In this document: positions 52,401 to 59,287 of the stretch, one piece after another
How the letters are laid out: every line of letters begins with the position of its first letter
Position numbering within the stretch: the stretch's first letter is position 1
Source: Micromonospora chaiyaphumensis
GTDB lineage: Bacteria; Actinomycetota; Actinomycetes; Mycobacteriales; Micromonosporaceae
DNA: 64,000 nt
NCBI RefSeq assembly: GCF_900091435.1
Contig: NZ_FMCS01000011.1
Location: 124,001 to 188,000 of the forward strand
Direction of reading: 5' to 3'
Program-made: the position numbers and the translations under genes
Notes under the pieces: generated by a model
Told to the model about the DNA's origin: nothing
Database searches by the model: none
What the model saw: the letters and a program-made list of their open reading frames with translations, nothing else

Positions 52401-52821
52401 CGAGTTCGCCACCGAGGAGTCCGGCACCACGGTCGGCACCACGAGCGACACCGGGGGCGGGCAGCAGCGCGGCAGCCTCGACCCCGGCGACTGGATCGCG
52501 GTCAACAACACGGTGAACCTGCGGAACATGCAGTCGGTGACGCTGCGCACCTCCGGGGGCAGCGCCGCCACGGCCGGGCAGCCGCGGTTCGGCGTCCAGT
52601 TCCGGCTGGACTCCCCCACCGGCCCGCTGGTGGCCACCGCCACGGTCAACGCGACCTCCGGCAACAACGCCTTCACCAGCACCACCGTGCCGGTCACCGA
52701 CCCGGGCGGGACGCACAAGCTCTACCTGGTCCTGACCACGGTCCCCGGCGGTCCGGCCGGCGGCTTCGGCAACCTCAACTGGGTCGAGTTCACCGGCCCG
52801 GGCATCGGCGTCACGCCGTGA
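49483..52821 (+). CDS. secreted ThuA - quinoprotein sugar dehydrogenase - PKD multidomain protein
   Basis: This 1112-residue exported protein has a signal peptide (cleavage near AQA-AP, residue 38). A ThuA-like domain (about 53-270) has VVFLNTVGDVL, GGGFVGVHSA, GGSMGFDHPVTWCKDY and GRSFYTGLG. A glucose/sorbosone dehydrogenase beta-propeller (about 285-765) has RGACCHVAGDITFDSKNNLW, NTNDLRGKILRITV, EIYAMGFRNPFRI and NYGWPMC. A PKD domain follows (about 769-860), then a CBM6-like end (about 970-1112). GSDH domains oxidise sugars with PQQ; ThuA domains act in keto-sugar metabolism. It heads a unit with the Tat-exported isomerase 85 bp downstream. Confidence 0.9.
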   Translation: MRRRPFGRRAAIHLSVLTLVAATLVATAERAPTPAQAAPVLTAPAPGSNGIQYKVLVFTRSAGGSNAATAAGVQAVQRLGQERRFTVEVTSDPRKFDQPHLKQFRAVVFLNTVGDVLNDAQQAAFEAYYRDGGGFVGVHSAIEAEPDWSFLTNVLGTRATGAPTAASRATVTVADRVHPASETLPQRWSTTDRWYNFAANVRGVSHVLATVDEKTYAGGSMGFDHPVTWCKDYQGGRSFYTGLGATPASYDSADLRAHLGGAIQWAAGVTDGDCGATVLANYQMTVVGAQPNVNEPIGFDVLPDGRVIQTDRRGGVRLHDPETNETTVLAQIPVYTNSEDGMYGPAVDHDFATNKWVYLYYAPPLDTPVGSAPTTSTDPAAWDQWKGYFQLSRFKFVDGETPSLDVSTEQKILQVPVDRGACCHVAGDITFDSKNNLWLVTGDDTPAGGGGSGGFSPHNDSVSATGVYQAPFVDARRSAANTNDLRGKILRITVGADGSYTVPQGNLFPAGTEKTRPEIYAMGFRNPFRITLDKNDVAYITDYSPDSSTPQVGRGPAGTGRMMVVDKPANYGWPMCVQPNLPYIEMNWTTNPISPVAPFDCAAPKNTSRHNTGLTDLPRVEKSELWYSFQAPTPCPESYLSTPTQTCPVLFPELGTGGVGPHGAAKYDFDPELRSETKFPEYYDGAIFFGEFTRDTLKEIRLDDQGDILKINNVLNCGQAPTTPAKPFLCDNPMDMRWGADGNFYLLTYGDGFFNINPDAAMLRFSYVKGLRAPTAVLNATPTNGRAPLTVAFSSDGSKDPDPADSISFAWDFDGNGTTDSIDPNPSFTYTANGVYTARLTVTDSSGKTASANTTITVGNTAPTVTVTTPLEGGFFSWGDDIPWTVTVTDPEDGPVDCARVEVTFVLGHDSHGHGEANQFGCSGVLPTDADDASHGGYIYGVVSASYTDQGANGQPALTTVDQQIIQAKRQEVEFATEESGTTVGTTSDTGGGQQRGSLDPGDWIAVNNTVNLRNMQSVTLRTSGGSAATAGQPRFGVQFRLDSPTGPLVATATVNATSGNNAFTSTTVPVTDPGGTHKLYLVLTTVPGGPAGGFGNLNWVEFTGPGIGVTP

Positions 52822-52906
52822 CGCACCGGGTGGGGCCGCCACCGGCGGCCCCACCCAACGCTCCTCCTTCCACACCATCCAGCACCGTCAGAAAGGCAGT
52901 CAGGAC

Positions 52907-53977
52907 ATGAACGACACATCGCACGGGATGAGCCGGCGCCGGGTGCTCGGCACCATCGCCGGGGCGGCGGGCGCCGTCGCCGTCGGCGCCGGCCTCGGCC
53001 CGTCGGCCGCCTTCGCCGGCAACGGGGTGCTCGTCCCGACCGGCAAGCGGGGCATCATCCTCTACAGCGTCCGCGACCGGATCAGCGCGGCCCCGGACGC
53101 CACCGGCGTGCCGTACGGGTTCGAGCGGGTGCTCGCCCGGCTCGCCGAGATCGGCTACAAGGAGGTCGAGTTCGCCGGGTACACCCAGAACACCGGGATC
53201 CTCGGCCGGCAGATCACCCCCGAGGAGATCCGCAAGATCCTCGACGACAACGGGCTGCGCGCGAACGGCTCGCACGCCTCCGTCCCGAGCACGGTCAACC
53301 CGACCACCGTCGCCCAGTTCGAGCAGACCCTCGACACCGCCGAGATCCTCGGCATGACGCACATCGGCACCGGCAGCGACCCGACCGGCAGCAACTTCAA
53401 GGCCGACTGGGACGCCGCCATCGACCGGTGGAACACCTTCGGTGAGATGGCCGCCGCGCGGGGCCTGAAGCTCTACACGCACAACCACGACGCCGCGTAC
53501 GACTTCCTGCGCGACAGCGGCCCGCTGGACGCGCAGGGCCGGCCGACCCGGTCCTCGGGCGTGCGCAAGCTGGAGTACTTCATCGCGGGCACCAACCCGG
53601 AGTGGGTCTGGTTCGAGATGGACATCTACTGGGCGCACGTGGCCCAGCACCGGTTCCGCAGCTACACCGACCCGGACGGGGTGACGCAGACCAGCATCTT
53701 CGACCCGCTGGCCGTGGTCGCCGCGCAGACCATCCGGTTCCCGCTGTTCCACGCCAAGGACGGCACCTACGACCCGGCCAGTGCGGCCGGCTACGCGATG
53801 GTGCCGCTCGGCCAGGGCGACATCGACTACGGCACCTTCTTCGCCAACATGGGCGCGAAGGGTTACCACAACCCGATGTGGGAGCAGGACAACGCACCGG
53901 GCGGCGCCACCGACCCGGGCCGGTCGCTGCGCTACGCGGAGATCAGTTACCAGCACATGTCGGGTCTGCGGGGCTGA
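52907..53977 (+). CDS. Tat-exported xylose-isomerase-like TIM-barrel protein
   Basis: This 356-residue protein starts with a Tat signal (SRRRVLGTIAGAAGAVAVGA). The AP-endonuclease-2/sugar-isomerase barrel follows, with VLARLAEIGYKEVEFAGYT, GLRANGSHAS, GLKLYTHNHDAAY, WVWFEMDIYWAH and IRFPLFHAKDG, residues that usually bind a divalent metal. Tat export means it folds with its metal in the cytosol and acts outside. Relatives include sugar phosphate isomerases and 3-keto-glycoside lyases or epimerases. Next to ThuA and sugar dehydrogenase domains the second role is attractive. Confidence 0.9.
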   Translation: MNDTSHGMSRRRVLGTIAGAAGAVAVGAGLGPSAAFAGNGVLVPTGKRGIILYSVRDRISAAPDATGVPYGFERVLARLAEIGYKEVEFAGYTQNTGILGRQITPEEIRKILDDNGLRANGSHASVPSTVNPTTVAQFEQTLDTAEILGMTHIGTGSDPTGSNFKADWDAAIDRWNTFGEMAAARGLKLYTHNHDAAYDFLRDSGPLDAQGRPTRSSGVRKLEYFIAGTNPEWVWFEMDIYWAHVAQHRFRSYTDPDGVTQTSIFDPLAVVAAQTIRFPLFHAKDGTYDPASAAGYAMVPLGQGDIDYGTFFANMGAKGYHNPMWEQDNAPGGATDPGRSLRYAEISYQHMSGLRG

Positions 53978-53997
53978 CGGACCCGACACCGGATCGC

Positions 53998-54031
53998 AGG
54001 GGGCCGCACCGGGAAACCGGGGCGGCCCCCT
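53998..54031 (+). terminator. terminator after the Tat-exported isomerase gene
   Basis: AGGGGGCCGC at 53998-54007 pairs perfectly with GCGGCCCCCT at 54022-54031, with an inner CCGG/CCGG stem. It ends the ThuA/isomerase unit before the ROK gene. Confidence 0.75.
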
Positions 54032-54084
54032 CGCGTCACGTGGTGGTGACACCGGTGTGGCACATTCGGGGGGAGGTGATCGTG

Positions 54085-55269
54085 ATGACGATGGTCGGAC
54101 CGGAGACCGCGGACCAGGCGCGCCTGCTGCGCCTGCTGCGCGACGACGGCCCGCGCTCGCGGGTCGAGCTGGCCGACGCGCTGGGCCTGCCCCGGGCCCG
54201 GTTCACCGCCGAGGCGGACCGGCTGGCCGCGCAGGGCCTGGTGGAGAGCGCCGGGCCGGCCGCGTCCCGGGGTGGCCGGCGCTCCTCCCTGCTGCGGGTC
54301 GGCCGGCAGGTGCGCTTCGGCGCGGTGCGGGTCGGCGACGGGCGGCTGGCGGTCGCGCTCACCGACGGCGAGCTGACCCTGCTCGCCCGGCACGACGAGC
54401 CGGTCGACGTGCGGCTCGGCCCGGAGCTGGTGGTCGGCCGGGCGGTCGAGCTGCTCGGCAAGCTGCGGGCCGAGGCCGGGCTGGCCCGGCTGGCCGGCGT
54501 CGGGGTGGCGCTGCCCGCGCCCGTCGCGGTCCGCGAGGGCGCCCCGGTCTCGCCGCCCGCCCTGCCCGGCTGGCACCAGTTCCCGGTACGCGACACGATC
54601 GCCGCCGAGCTGGGCTGCCCGGTGCAGGTCGACAACGACGCCAACGTGATGGCCCTGGGCGAGCGGCACGCCGGCACCGGCCGGCCGTTCGACGACTTCC
54701 TCTACGTGAAGCTGGGCGACGCCGTGGGCTGCGGGCTGGTGCTCGGCGGGGCGCTGTACCGGGGCGCGACCAGCGGCGCCGGGGACATCGGGCACCTCCA
54801 GCTCACCGAGGACGGTCCGCTCTGCGGCTGCGGCAACACCGGCTGCGTCGAGGCGTACTGCGGGGACGCCGCCCTGGTGCGGGAGGCGGTGACGGCCGCG
54901 CGGGCCGGGCGCTCGACGGCGCTCGCCGACCGGCTGGCCACGGACGGCGCGCTCACCGTGAACGACGTGGCCGCCGCGGCGACCGCCGGGGACCCGGCCG
55001 CGCAGACGCTGGTCCGCGACGCCGCCCGCCGGCTCGGGCAGGTGCTGGTCGGCCTGGTCAGTTTCGTCAACCCGGCCATCGTGATCATCGGTGGCGCGGC
55101 GCCCGGCATCGGGCCGGTCCTGCTCGCCGAGATCCGGGGCGTGGTCTACCGGCGCTCCACCCCGCTGGCCACCGGCAGCATGCCGATCGTGCTCTCCGAC
55201 CTCGACGACCGGGCCGGCCTGGTGGGCGCGGCCCGGCTGGTGAGCGACCAGGTCTTCGCCGCCCGCTGA
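54085..55269 (+). CDS. ROK-family transcriptional regulator
   Basis: This 394-residue protein has an N-terminal winged helix (ARLLRLLRDDGPRSRVELAD, RFTAEADRLAAQGLVES) and a ROK sugar-kinase-like domain. Motifs include VQVDNDANVMALGE, GAGDIGHLQL and the zinc motif CGCGNTGCVEAYCG. ROK repressors bind sugars or sugar phosphates. Its place between the two sugar gene sets makes it the best candidate for the ACTTTCG-N11-CAAAAGT sites. ATG 54085 or GTG 54082 both fit the GGAGG site at 54072-54076. Confidence 0.92.
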   Translation: MTMVGPETADQARLLRLLRDDGPRSRVELADALGLPRARFTAEADRLAAQGLVESAGPAASRGGRRSSLLRVGRQVRFGAVRVGDGRLAVALTDGELTLLARHDEPVDVRLGPELVVGRAVELLGKLRAEAGLARLAGVGVALPAPVAVREGAPVSPPALPGWHQFPVRDTIAAELGCPVQVDNDANVMALGERHAGTGRPFDDFLYVKLGDAVGCGLVLGGALYRGATSGAGDIGHLQLTEDGPLCGCGNTGCVEAYCGDAALVREAVTAARAGRSTALADRLATDGALTVNDVAAAATAGDPAAQTLVRDAARRLGQVLVGLVSFVNPAIVIIGGAAPGIGPVLLAEIRGVVYRRSTPLATGSMPIVLSDLDDRAGLVGAARLVSDQVFAAR

Positions 55270-55331
55270 GGGCCGCGCATGTCGGCGCGGCCCGGCGGTG
55301 CGCGACCGGGTCCGCCGCCCGCTGAGGGCCG

Positions 55332-55360
55332 CCCCGGGGCCGGTCGTGCCGGCCCCGGGG
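55332..55360. terminator. bidirectional terminator
   Basis: CCCCGGGGCCGG at 55332-55343 pairs with CCGGCCCCGGGG at 55349-55360 around TCGTG, between the convergent ROK and isomerase genes. A direct repeat of CCGCCCGCTGAGGGCCGC also occurs at the ROK stop and again 57 bp later. Confidence 0.75.
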
Positions 55361-55370
55361 TCCGCGAGGG

Positions 55371-56381
55371 TCAGTCCCGGCTGCTGCTGAACGCCGCGTC
55401 GAAGGCGGCGGACGGGGCGTCGAAGGCGAGCCGGCGGACGAACTGGAGCGCCTCGGGGGCGCCGACCAGGCGGTCCATGCCGGCGTCCTCCCACTCGATC
55501 GAGATCGGGCCGGTGTAGCCGATCGCGTTCAACGCGCGGAAGCAGTCCTCCCACGGCACGTCACCGTGGCCGGTGGAGACGAAGTCCCAGCCCCGCCGCA
55601 GGTCCGCCCACGGCAGGTGGGAGGAGAGCCGGCCGCGCCGGCCGTCGCCGGTGCGCACCTTCGCGTCCTTGCAGTCGACGTGGTAGATCCGGTCGGCGAA
55701 GTCGAAGATGAAGTTGACCGGGTCCAACTCCTGCCAGACGAAGTGCGACGGGTCCCAGTTCAGCCCGAACGCCGGCCGGTTGCCGATCGCCTCCAGGGCC
55801 CGCTTGGTGGTCCAGTAGTCGTAGGCGATCTCGCTGGGGTGCACCTCGTGGGCGAAGCGCACGCCCACCTCGTCGAAGACGTCCAGGATCGGGTTCCACC
55901 GGTCGGCGAAGTCCTGGTAACCGCGCTCGATCATGGCCGGCGGGACCGGCGGGAACATCGCCAGGGTGTGCCAGATCGACGAGCCGGTGAAGCCGACCAC
56001 GGTCTTCACCCCGAGCTTCGCGGCCGCCCGGGCGGTGTCCTTCATCTCCTCGGCGGCGCGGCGGCGTACGCCCTCCGGCTCGCCGTCGCCCCAGATCCGG
56101 GCGGGGAGGATGTCCTGGTGCCGCTCGTCGATCGGGTGGTCGCAGACCGCCTGCCCGACGAGGTGGTTGGAGATGGCGAAGACCTGGAGGTTGTGCTTCG
56201 CGAGGGTGGCCCGCTTGCGGTCCACGTACGACTCGTCGGCGAGCGCCTTGTCGACCTCGAAGTGGTCGCCCCAGCAGGCGATCTCCAGGCCGTCGTAGCC
56301 CCACTCGGCGGCGAGCCGGCAGACCTCGTCGAACGGAAGATCGGCCCACTGGCCGGTGAAGAGCGTGATGGGTCGCGCCAT
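55371..56381 (-). CDS. cytoplasmic sugar isomerase/epimerase-like TIM-barrel protein
   Basis: This 336-residue protein has no signal peptide. Barrel motifs are LAAEWGYDGLEIACWGDHF, VFAISNHLVGQAV, GVRFAHEVHPSEIAYDYWT, FGLNWDPSHFVWQ, IYHVDCKDAKV and GPISIEWEDAGMDRLVG, giving the usual E, D/H, H, E metal set. It would act on the imported product of the extracellular enzymes, either as a keto-sugar isomerase/epimerase or as a sugar phosphate isomerase. It is convergent with the ROK gene. Confidence 0.9.
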   Translation of the reverse strand: MARPITLFTGQWADLPFDEVCRLAAEWGYDGLEIACWGDHFEVDKALADESYVDRKRATLAKHNLQVFAISNHLVGQAVCDHPIDERHQDILPARIWGDGEPEGVRRRAAEEMKDTARAAAKLGVKTVVGFTGSSIWHTLAMFPPVPPAMIERGYQDFADRWNPILDVFDEVGVRFAHEVHPSEIAYDYWTTKRALEAIGNRPAFGLNWDPSHFVWQELDPVNFIFDFADRIYHVDCKDAKVRTGDGRRGRLSSHLPWADLRRGWDFVSTGHGDVPWEDCFRALNAIGYTGPISIEWEDAGMDRLVGAPEALQFVRRLAFDAPSAAFDAAFSSSRD

Positions 56382-56612
56382 TTGTCCTTCTCCCCTGTCG
56401 TGATCGGGGGATTCCGTAGCGGACCGGGGCGAGGGCGACCGGGTGCGGGCGACCCCGCGGGCACCGGTGGACGCGGTCGCGTCTGGGCCCGACGGGTTGC
56501 GCCTCCCGCCGGGTCACCGGCCACCTCGCGGTCGCCGCCCTCACTCTAGGTCGGCCGAGGCCGACGCGGAAGGCCCGCGACCGTCAGGCCGGCGCGGGGA
56601 GGCCCGGAACCG

Positions 56613-57107
56613 TCAGGCCGGCTCCGCCTCGTCCTCCGGCGCCGGCAGCTCGGCGCGGGCCACCCAGCCGCCCTCGGGGCGCGGCCCGGTGTGGAAGGCG
56701 CCGCCGGCTGACTCGGCCCGCGCCCGCAGGCCGGCGACCGGGATGGCGGGCCCGTCGCCGCGTACCTCGACGGTGAGGCCGTCCGGGTCGTAGCGCAGCC
56801 GGACCGCGACGGCCGCGTCCGGCGCGTGCCGGTGGGCGTCGGCCAGCGCCTCCTGGATGATCCGGTAGGCCGCCACGTCGACCGCGGCGGGCAGCGGGCG
56901 GGGCTGGCCGCCCACCCTCCAGCGCACCGGACGGCCGGCGAACTCGTCGATGAGCGCGTCCAGCCGGGTGAGGCTGGGCGCGGGCCCGGTGGCCGGCGAC
57001 CGGTCGCGGCGCAGCACGGCGCGCAGCACGTCACCGACGCTCGGGCGCGCCCGGGCGACCCGACGCCACCGCTCCAGGCGTCCCACACGGTCACCGTACG
57101 GCAGCAC
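56613..57107 (-). CDS. orphan degenerate HATPase-like fragment of a histidine kinase
   Basis: This 164-residue GTG frame matches only the C-terminal half of a NarX-type kinase: RPVRWRVGGQPRPLPAAVDV, AYRIIQEALADAHRHAPDA and GGAFHTGPRPEGGWVARAEL. No dimerisation histidine or membrane part is present. The N-box Asn is replaced (EALADA) and the G1 box reads VRGDGPA, so ATP binding is doubtful. The strong terminator at 57110-57155 sits just upstream, leaving little room for a promoter. It is a probable remnant or a modified regulatory protein. Confidence 0.6.
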   Translation of the reverse strand: MLPYGDRVGRLERWRRVARARPSVGDVLRAVLRRDRSPATGPAPSLTRLDALIDEFAGRPVRWRVGGQPRPLPAAVDVAAYRIIQEALADAHRHAPDAAVAVRLRYDPDGLTVEVRGDGPAIPVAGLRARAESAGGAFHTGPRPEGGWVARAELPAPEDEAEPA

Positions 57108-57109
57108 CC

Positions 57110-57155
57110 CGGCGGCGGACCGGGCGGATCCCGCAGGTCGCCCGGTCCGCCGCCG
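57110..57155 (-). terminator. strong terminator of the ThuA/DUF1080 gene
   Basis: Perfect 17-bp arms 57110-57126 and 57139-57155 with a 12-nt loop lie 9 bp beyond the stop of the minus-strand gene. Confidence 0.85.
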
Positions 57156-57164
57156 GCCCGTCGG

Positions 57165-59270
57165 TCAGGGCAGGATCCACCGCTGGTTCGCCGCGCCGGT
57201 GCAGGTCCAGAGGTGTACGGGGGTGCCGTCGGCGGAGTTGTTGCCGGACACGTCCAGGCACTTGCCGGACTGCGGGTTGCGCAGGGTGCCGTCGGCCTGC
57301 GCCGACCAGTTCTGCGCGCCGGTGCCGTTGCACGTCCAGAGCTGGATCTTCGTGCCGTCGGCCGAACCACCGCCGGAGACGTCCAGGCACTTGCCCAGCG
57401 CCCGCACCGTCGCGTTCGGTGTCACCGTCCAGGTCTGCGCGGTGCTGCCGTTGCAGGTGTAGAGCTGGATCTGGGTGCCGTCGGCGGTCGCGGCGTTGCG
57501 CACGTCGAGGCACTTGCCGGCCAGGCCCCGGACCGGGCCGGTCCCGCTGCCGCCGCCCCGGACCAGGGTGAAGTCGTCGACGTCGAACAGCCCGGAGCCG
57601 GTGCCCGCGAAGGTCAGCCAGACCGTCTGGCTGCCGGTCGGCACGCCGGCCAGCGTCGTGCCGACGTCGGCGAAGGTCGTCCAGCCGCCGGTGTTCGGCA
57701 CCGCCACCTGGCCGAGCAGCGGGCCGGTCGGGGAGCCGGTGCGGAGCTGGAGGGTGCCGCCCGGGCCGCCGGAGACGACCCGGGCCCGCAGCGCGGTCAC
57801 CCCGGTCAGGTCGAGCCCCTGGTACGCGGCCCAGTCGCCCGGGTCGACGTACCCCAGGGTCTGCCCGCCGTTGGCGCCGGCCTTGGTGAACGCGCTGACG
57901 CCGCTGGCCGAGCTGAACGCCTCGGCCTGCACGGTGGTGTTACCGGTCGGCGGCGGGGTGCCGCCCAGTTCCTTGATGCGGATGTTGCGGAACGAGACGT
58001 CGTCGCCGGTGCCGTGGTTCTGGATGCCGATGTGGCCGGCGAGCGACCGGGCCGGGTCGGTGTTGGTGAAGTCGTTGATCTTCACGCCGTTCAGGAGGAC
58101 CTGGAGCCGCTCCCCCTCGACCAGCAGCTCGTAGGTGTTCCACTCCCCCGCCGGGTTGAGCGCCGCGTCCCGGGCCGGGAGGTCGGCGGACTTGAAGGTG
58201 TAGACCGAACCGGTGGTGCGGTCGGGGCTGTCGGTCGGGTCGATCTGGATCTCGTAGCCGTTGTTCACCGCCGACCAGGGGTCGCTCGACGGCGGGAAGC
58301 CGATGAACACCCCGGAGTTGTCGTCGCCGGCCAGCCGCCAGTCCAGCTTGAGCGAGTAGTTGGTGAACTGCTTGGCGCTGTACCAGTAGAGGCCCATCCC
58401 GCCGACCGAGGTGAGGGTGGCGTCGGCGTTGGTGAAGCTGCCCGGCCCGGCCTGGGACCAGCCGGTGGTGGCGCCGTTGTAGAGCGCCGTGTAGCCGGTC
58501 TCCGGGCGGCAGTCGGCCTTGCTGCGGCCGGCCGCGTACCGGATGCCGCCGAGCAGGTGGGCGCGGAACGCGGCCTCGCCGTAGGACGCCTGGGTGTGCC
58601 CGCCGCCGGTGTAGAAGGAGCGGCCGCCCGCGTACGCCTTGCACCAGGCGTGCGGGTGGTCGCCACCCATCGACCCGCCGGAGTACGACGACTCGTCGAG
58701 GGTGGCCAGCACATGCGCCGTGGATCGGGCGTTGGTGCGGTAGTTGTACCACTCGTCGGTGCGGTTCCAGGTCTGCGGCAGGTGGGCGGTGGCGGCGTGC
58801 GCCCGGTCCTCCACCTTCACGTTGGCCGCCTGGATCGCCGGGTGGGAGGCGAACCAGGCGCCGACGAGGTTGCCGTAGAACGGCCAGTCGTACTCGGTGT
58901 CGGCGGCGGCGTGCACGCCCACGTAGCCCCCGCCCGCCCCGATGTACGCCTCGAAGGCGGTCTGCTGGGTGGGGTCGAGCACGTCGCCGGTGGTGTTGAG
59001 GAAGACCACCGCCTCGTAGCGGGCGAGGTTGGCGGTGGTGAACTGGGCCGCGTCCTCGGTGGCCGTGACCGTGAAGTTGTTGGCCGCACCGAGGTCGCGG
59101 ACGGCCTGGATGCCGGCCGGGATGGCGTCGTGCCGGAAGCCGGCGGTCTTCGAGAAGACGAGCACGTCGTAGGGGGCGTCGGCGGCGGCCGCCGGGCTGG
59201 CCGGGGTGGTGCAGGCGAGGGTGGCGAGGACGGCGGTGGCCGCGCCGAGGGCGATACGGAGGAGTCTCAT
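57165..59270 (-). CDS. secreted ThuA - 3-keto-disaccharide hydrolase (DUF1080) - CBM6 - ricin-B protein
   Basis: This 701-residue exported protein has a signal peptide (about 1-30) and a ThuA-like domain (33-245; VVFLNTTGDVL, GGYVGVHAAAD, GGDHPHAWCKAYAGG). A DUF1080 domain (about 255-434) follows with YTALYNGATTGW, KLDWRLAGDDNSGVFIGFP and NGYEIQIDPTD. A CBM6-like domain (441-570) and a ricin-B trefoil (577-701) with three GKCLDV repeats end it. DUF1080 proteins hydrolyse 3-keto-disaccharides. The gene follows the GSDH gene after 17 bp, so both are cotranscribed. GGGAGAG precedes the ATG. Confidence 0.92.
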   Translation of the reverse strand: MRLLRIALGAATAVLATLACTTPASPAAAADAPYDVLVFSKTAGFRHDAIPAGIQAVRDLGAANNFTVTATEDAAQFTTANLARYEAVVFLNTTGDVLDPTQQTAFEAYIGAGGGYVGVHAAADTEYDWPFYGNLVGAWFASHPAIQAANVKVEDRAHAATAHLPQTWNRTDEWYNYRTNARSTAHVLATLDESSYSGGSMGGDHPHAWCKAYAGGRSFYTGGGHTQASYGEAAFRAHLLGGIRYAAGRSKADCRPETGYTALYNGATTGWSQAGPGSFTNADATLTSVGGMGLYWYSAKQFTNYSLKLDWRLAGDDNSGVFIGFPPSSDPWSAVNNGYEIQIDPTDSPDRTTGSVYTFKSADLPARDAALNPAGEWNTYELLVEGERLQVLLNGVKINDFTNTDPARSLAGHIGIQNHGTGDDVSFRNIRIKELGGTPPPTGNTTVQAEAFSSASGVSAFTKAGANGGQTLGYVDPGDWAAYQGLDLTGVTALRARVVSGGPGGTLQLRTGSPTGPLLGQVAVPNTGGWTTFADVGTTLAGVPTGSQTVWLTFAGTGSGLFDVDDFTLVRGGGSGTGPVRGLAGKCLDVRNAATADGTQIQLYTCNGSTAQTWTVTPNATVRALGKCLDVSGGGSADGTKIQLWTCNGTGAQNWSAQADGTLRNPQSGKCLDVSGNNSADGTPVHLWTCTGAANQRWILP
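57169..57542. repeat. 374-bp direct repeat, copy 1 (ricin-B domain DNA)
   Basis: This stretch aligns without gaps to 59292-59665 at a constant offset of 2123 bp. I counted 23 mismatches by eye, close to 94 percent identity. Both copies encode the C-terminal lectin domain. Confidence 0.9.
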
Positions 59271-59287
59271 GTCGCTCTCCCGGGTCT

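Noticed and set aside
49432..52878. 1148-residue minus-strand frame opposite the ThuA/GSDH gene
   Set aside because: Low-complexity Val/Arg/Gly protein caused by third-position GC bias. The plus strand encodes recognised domains with a signal peptide.
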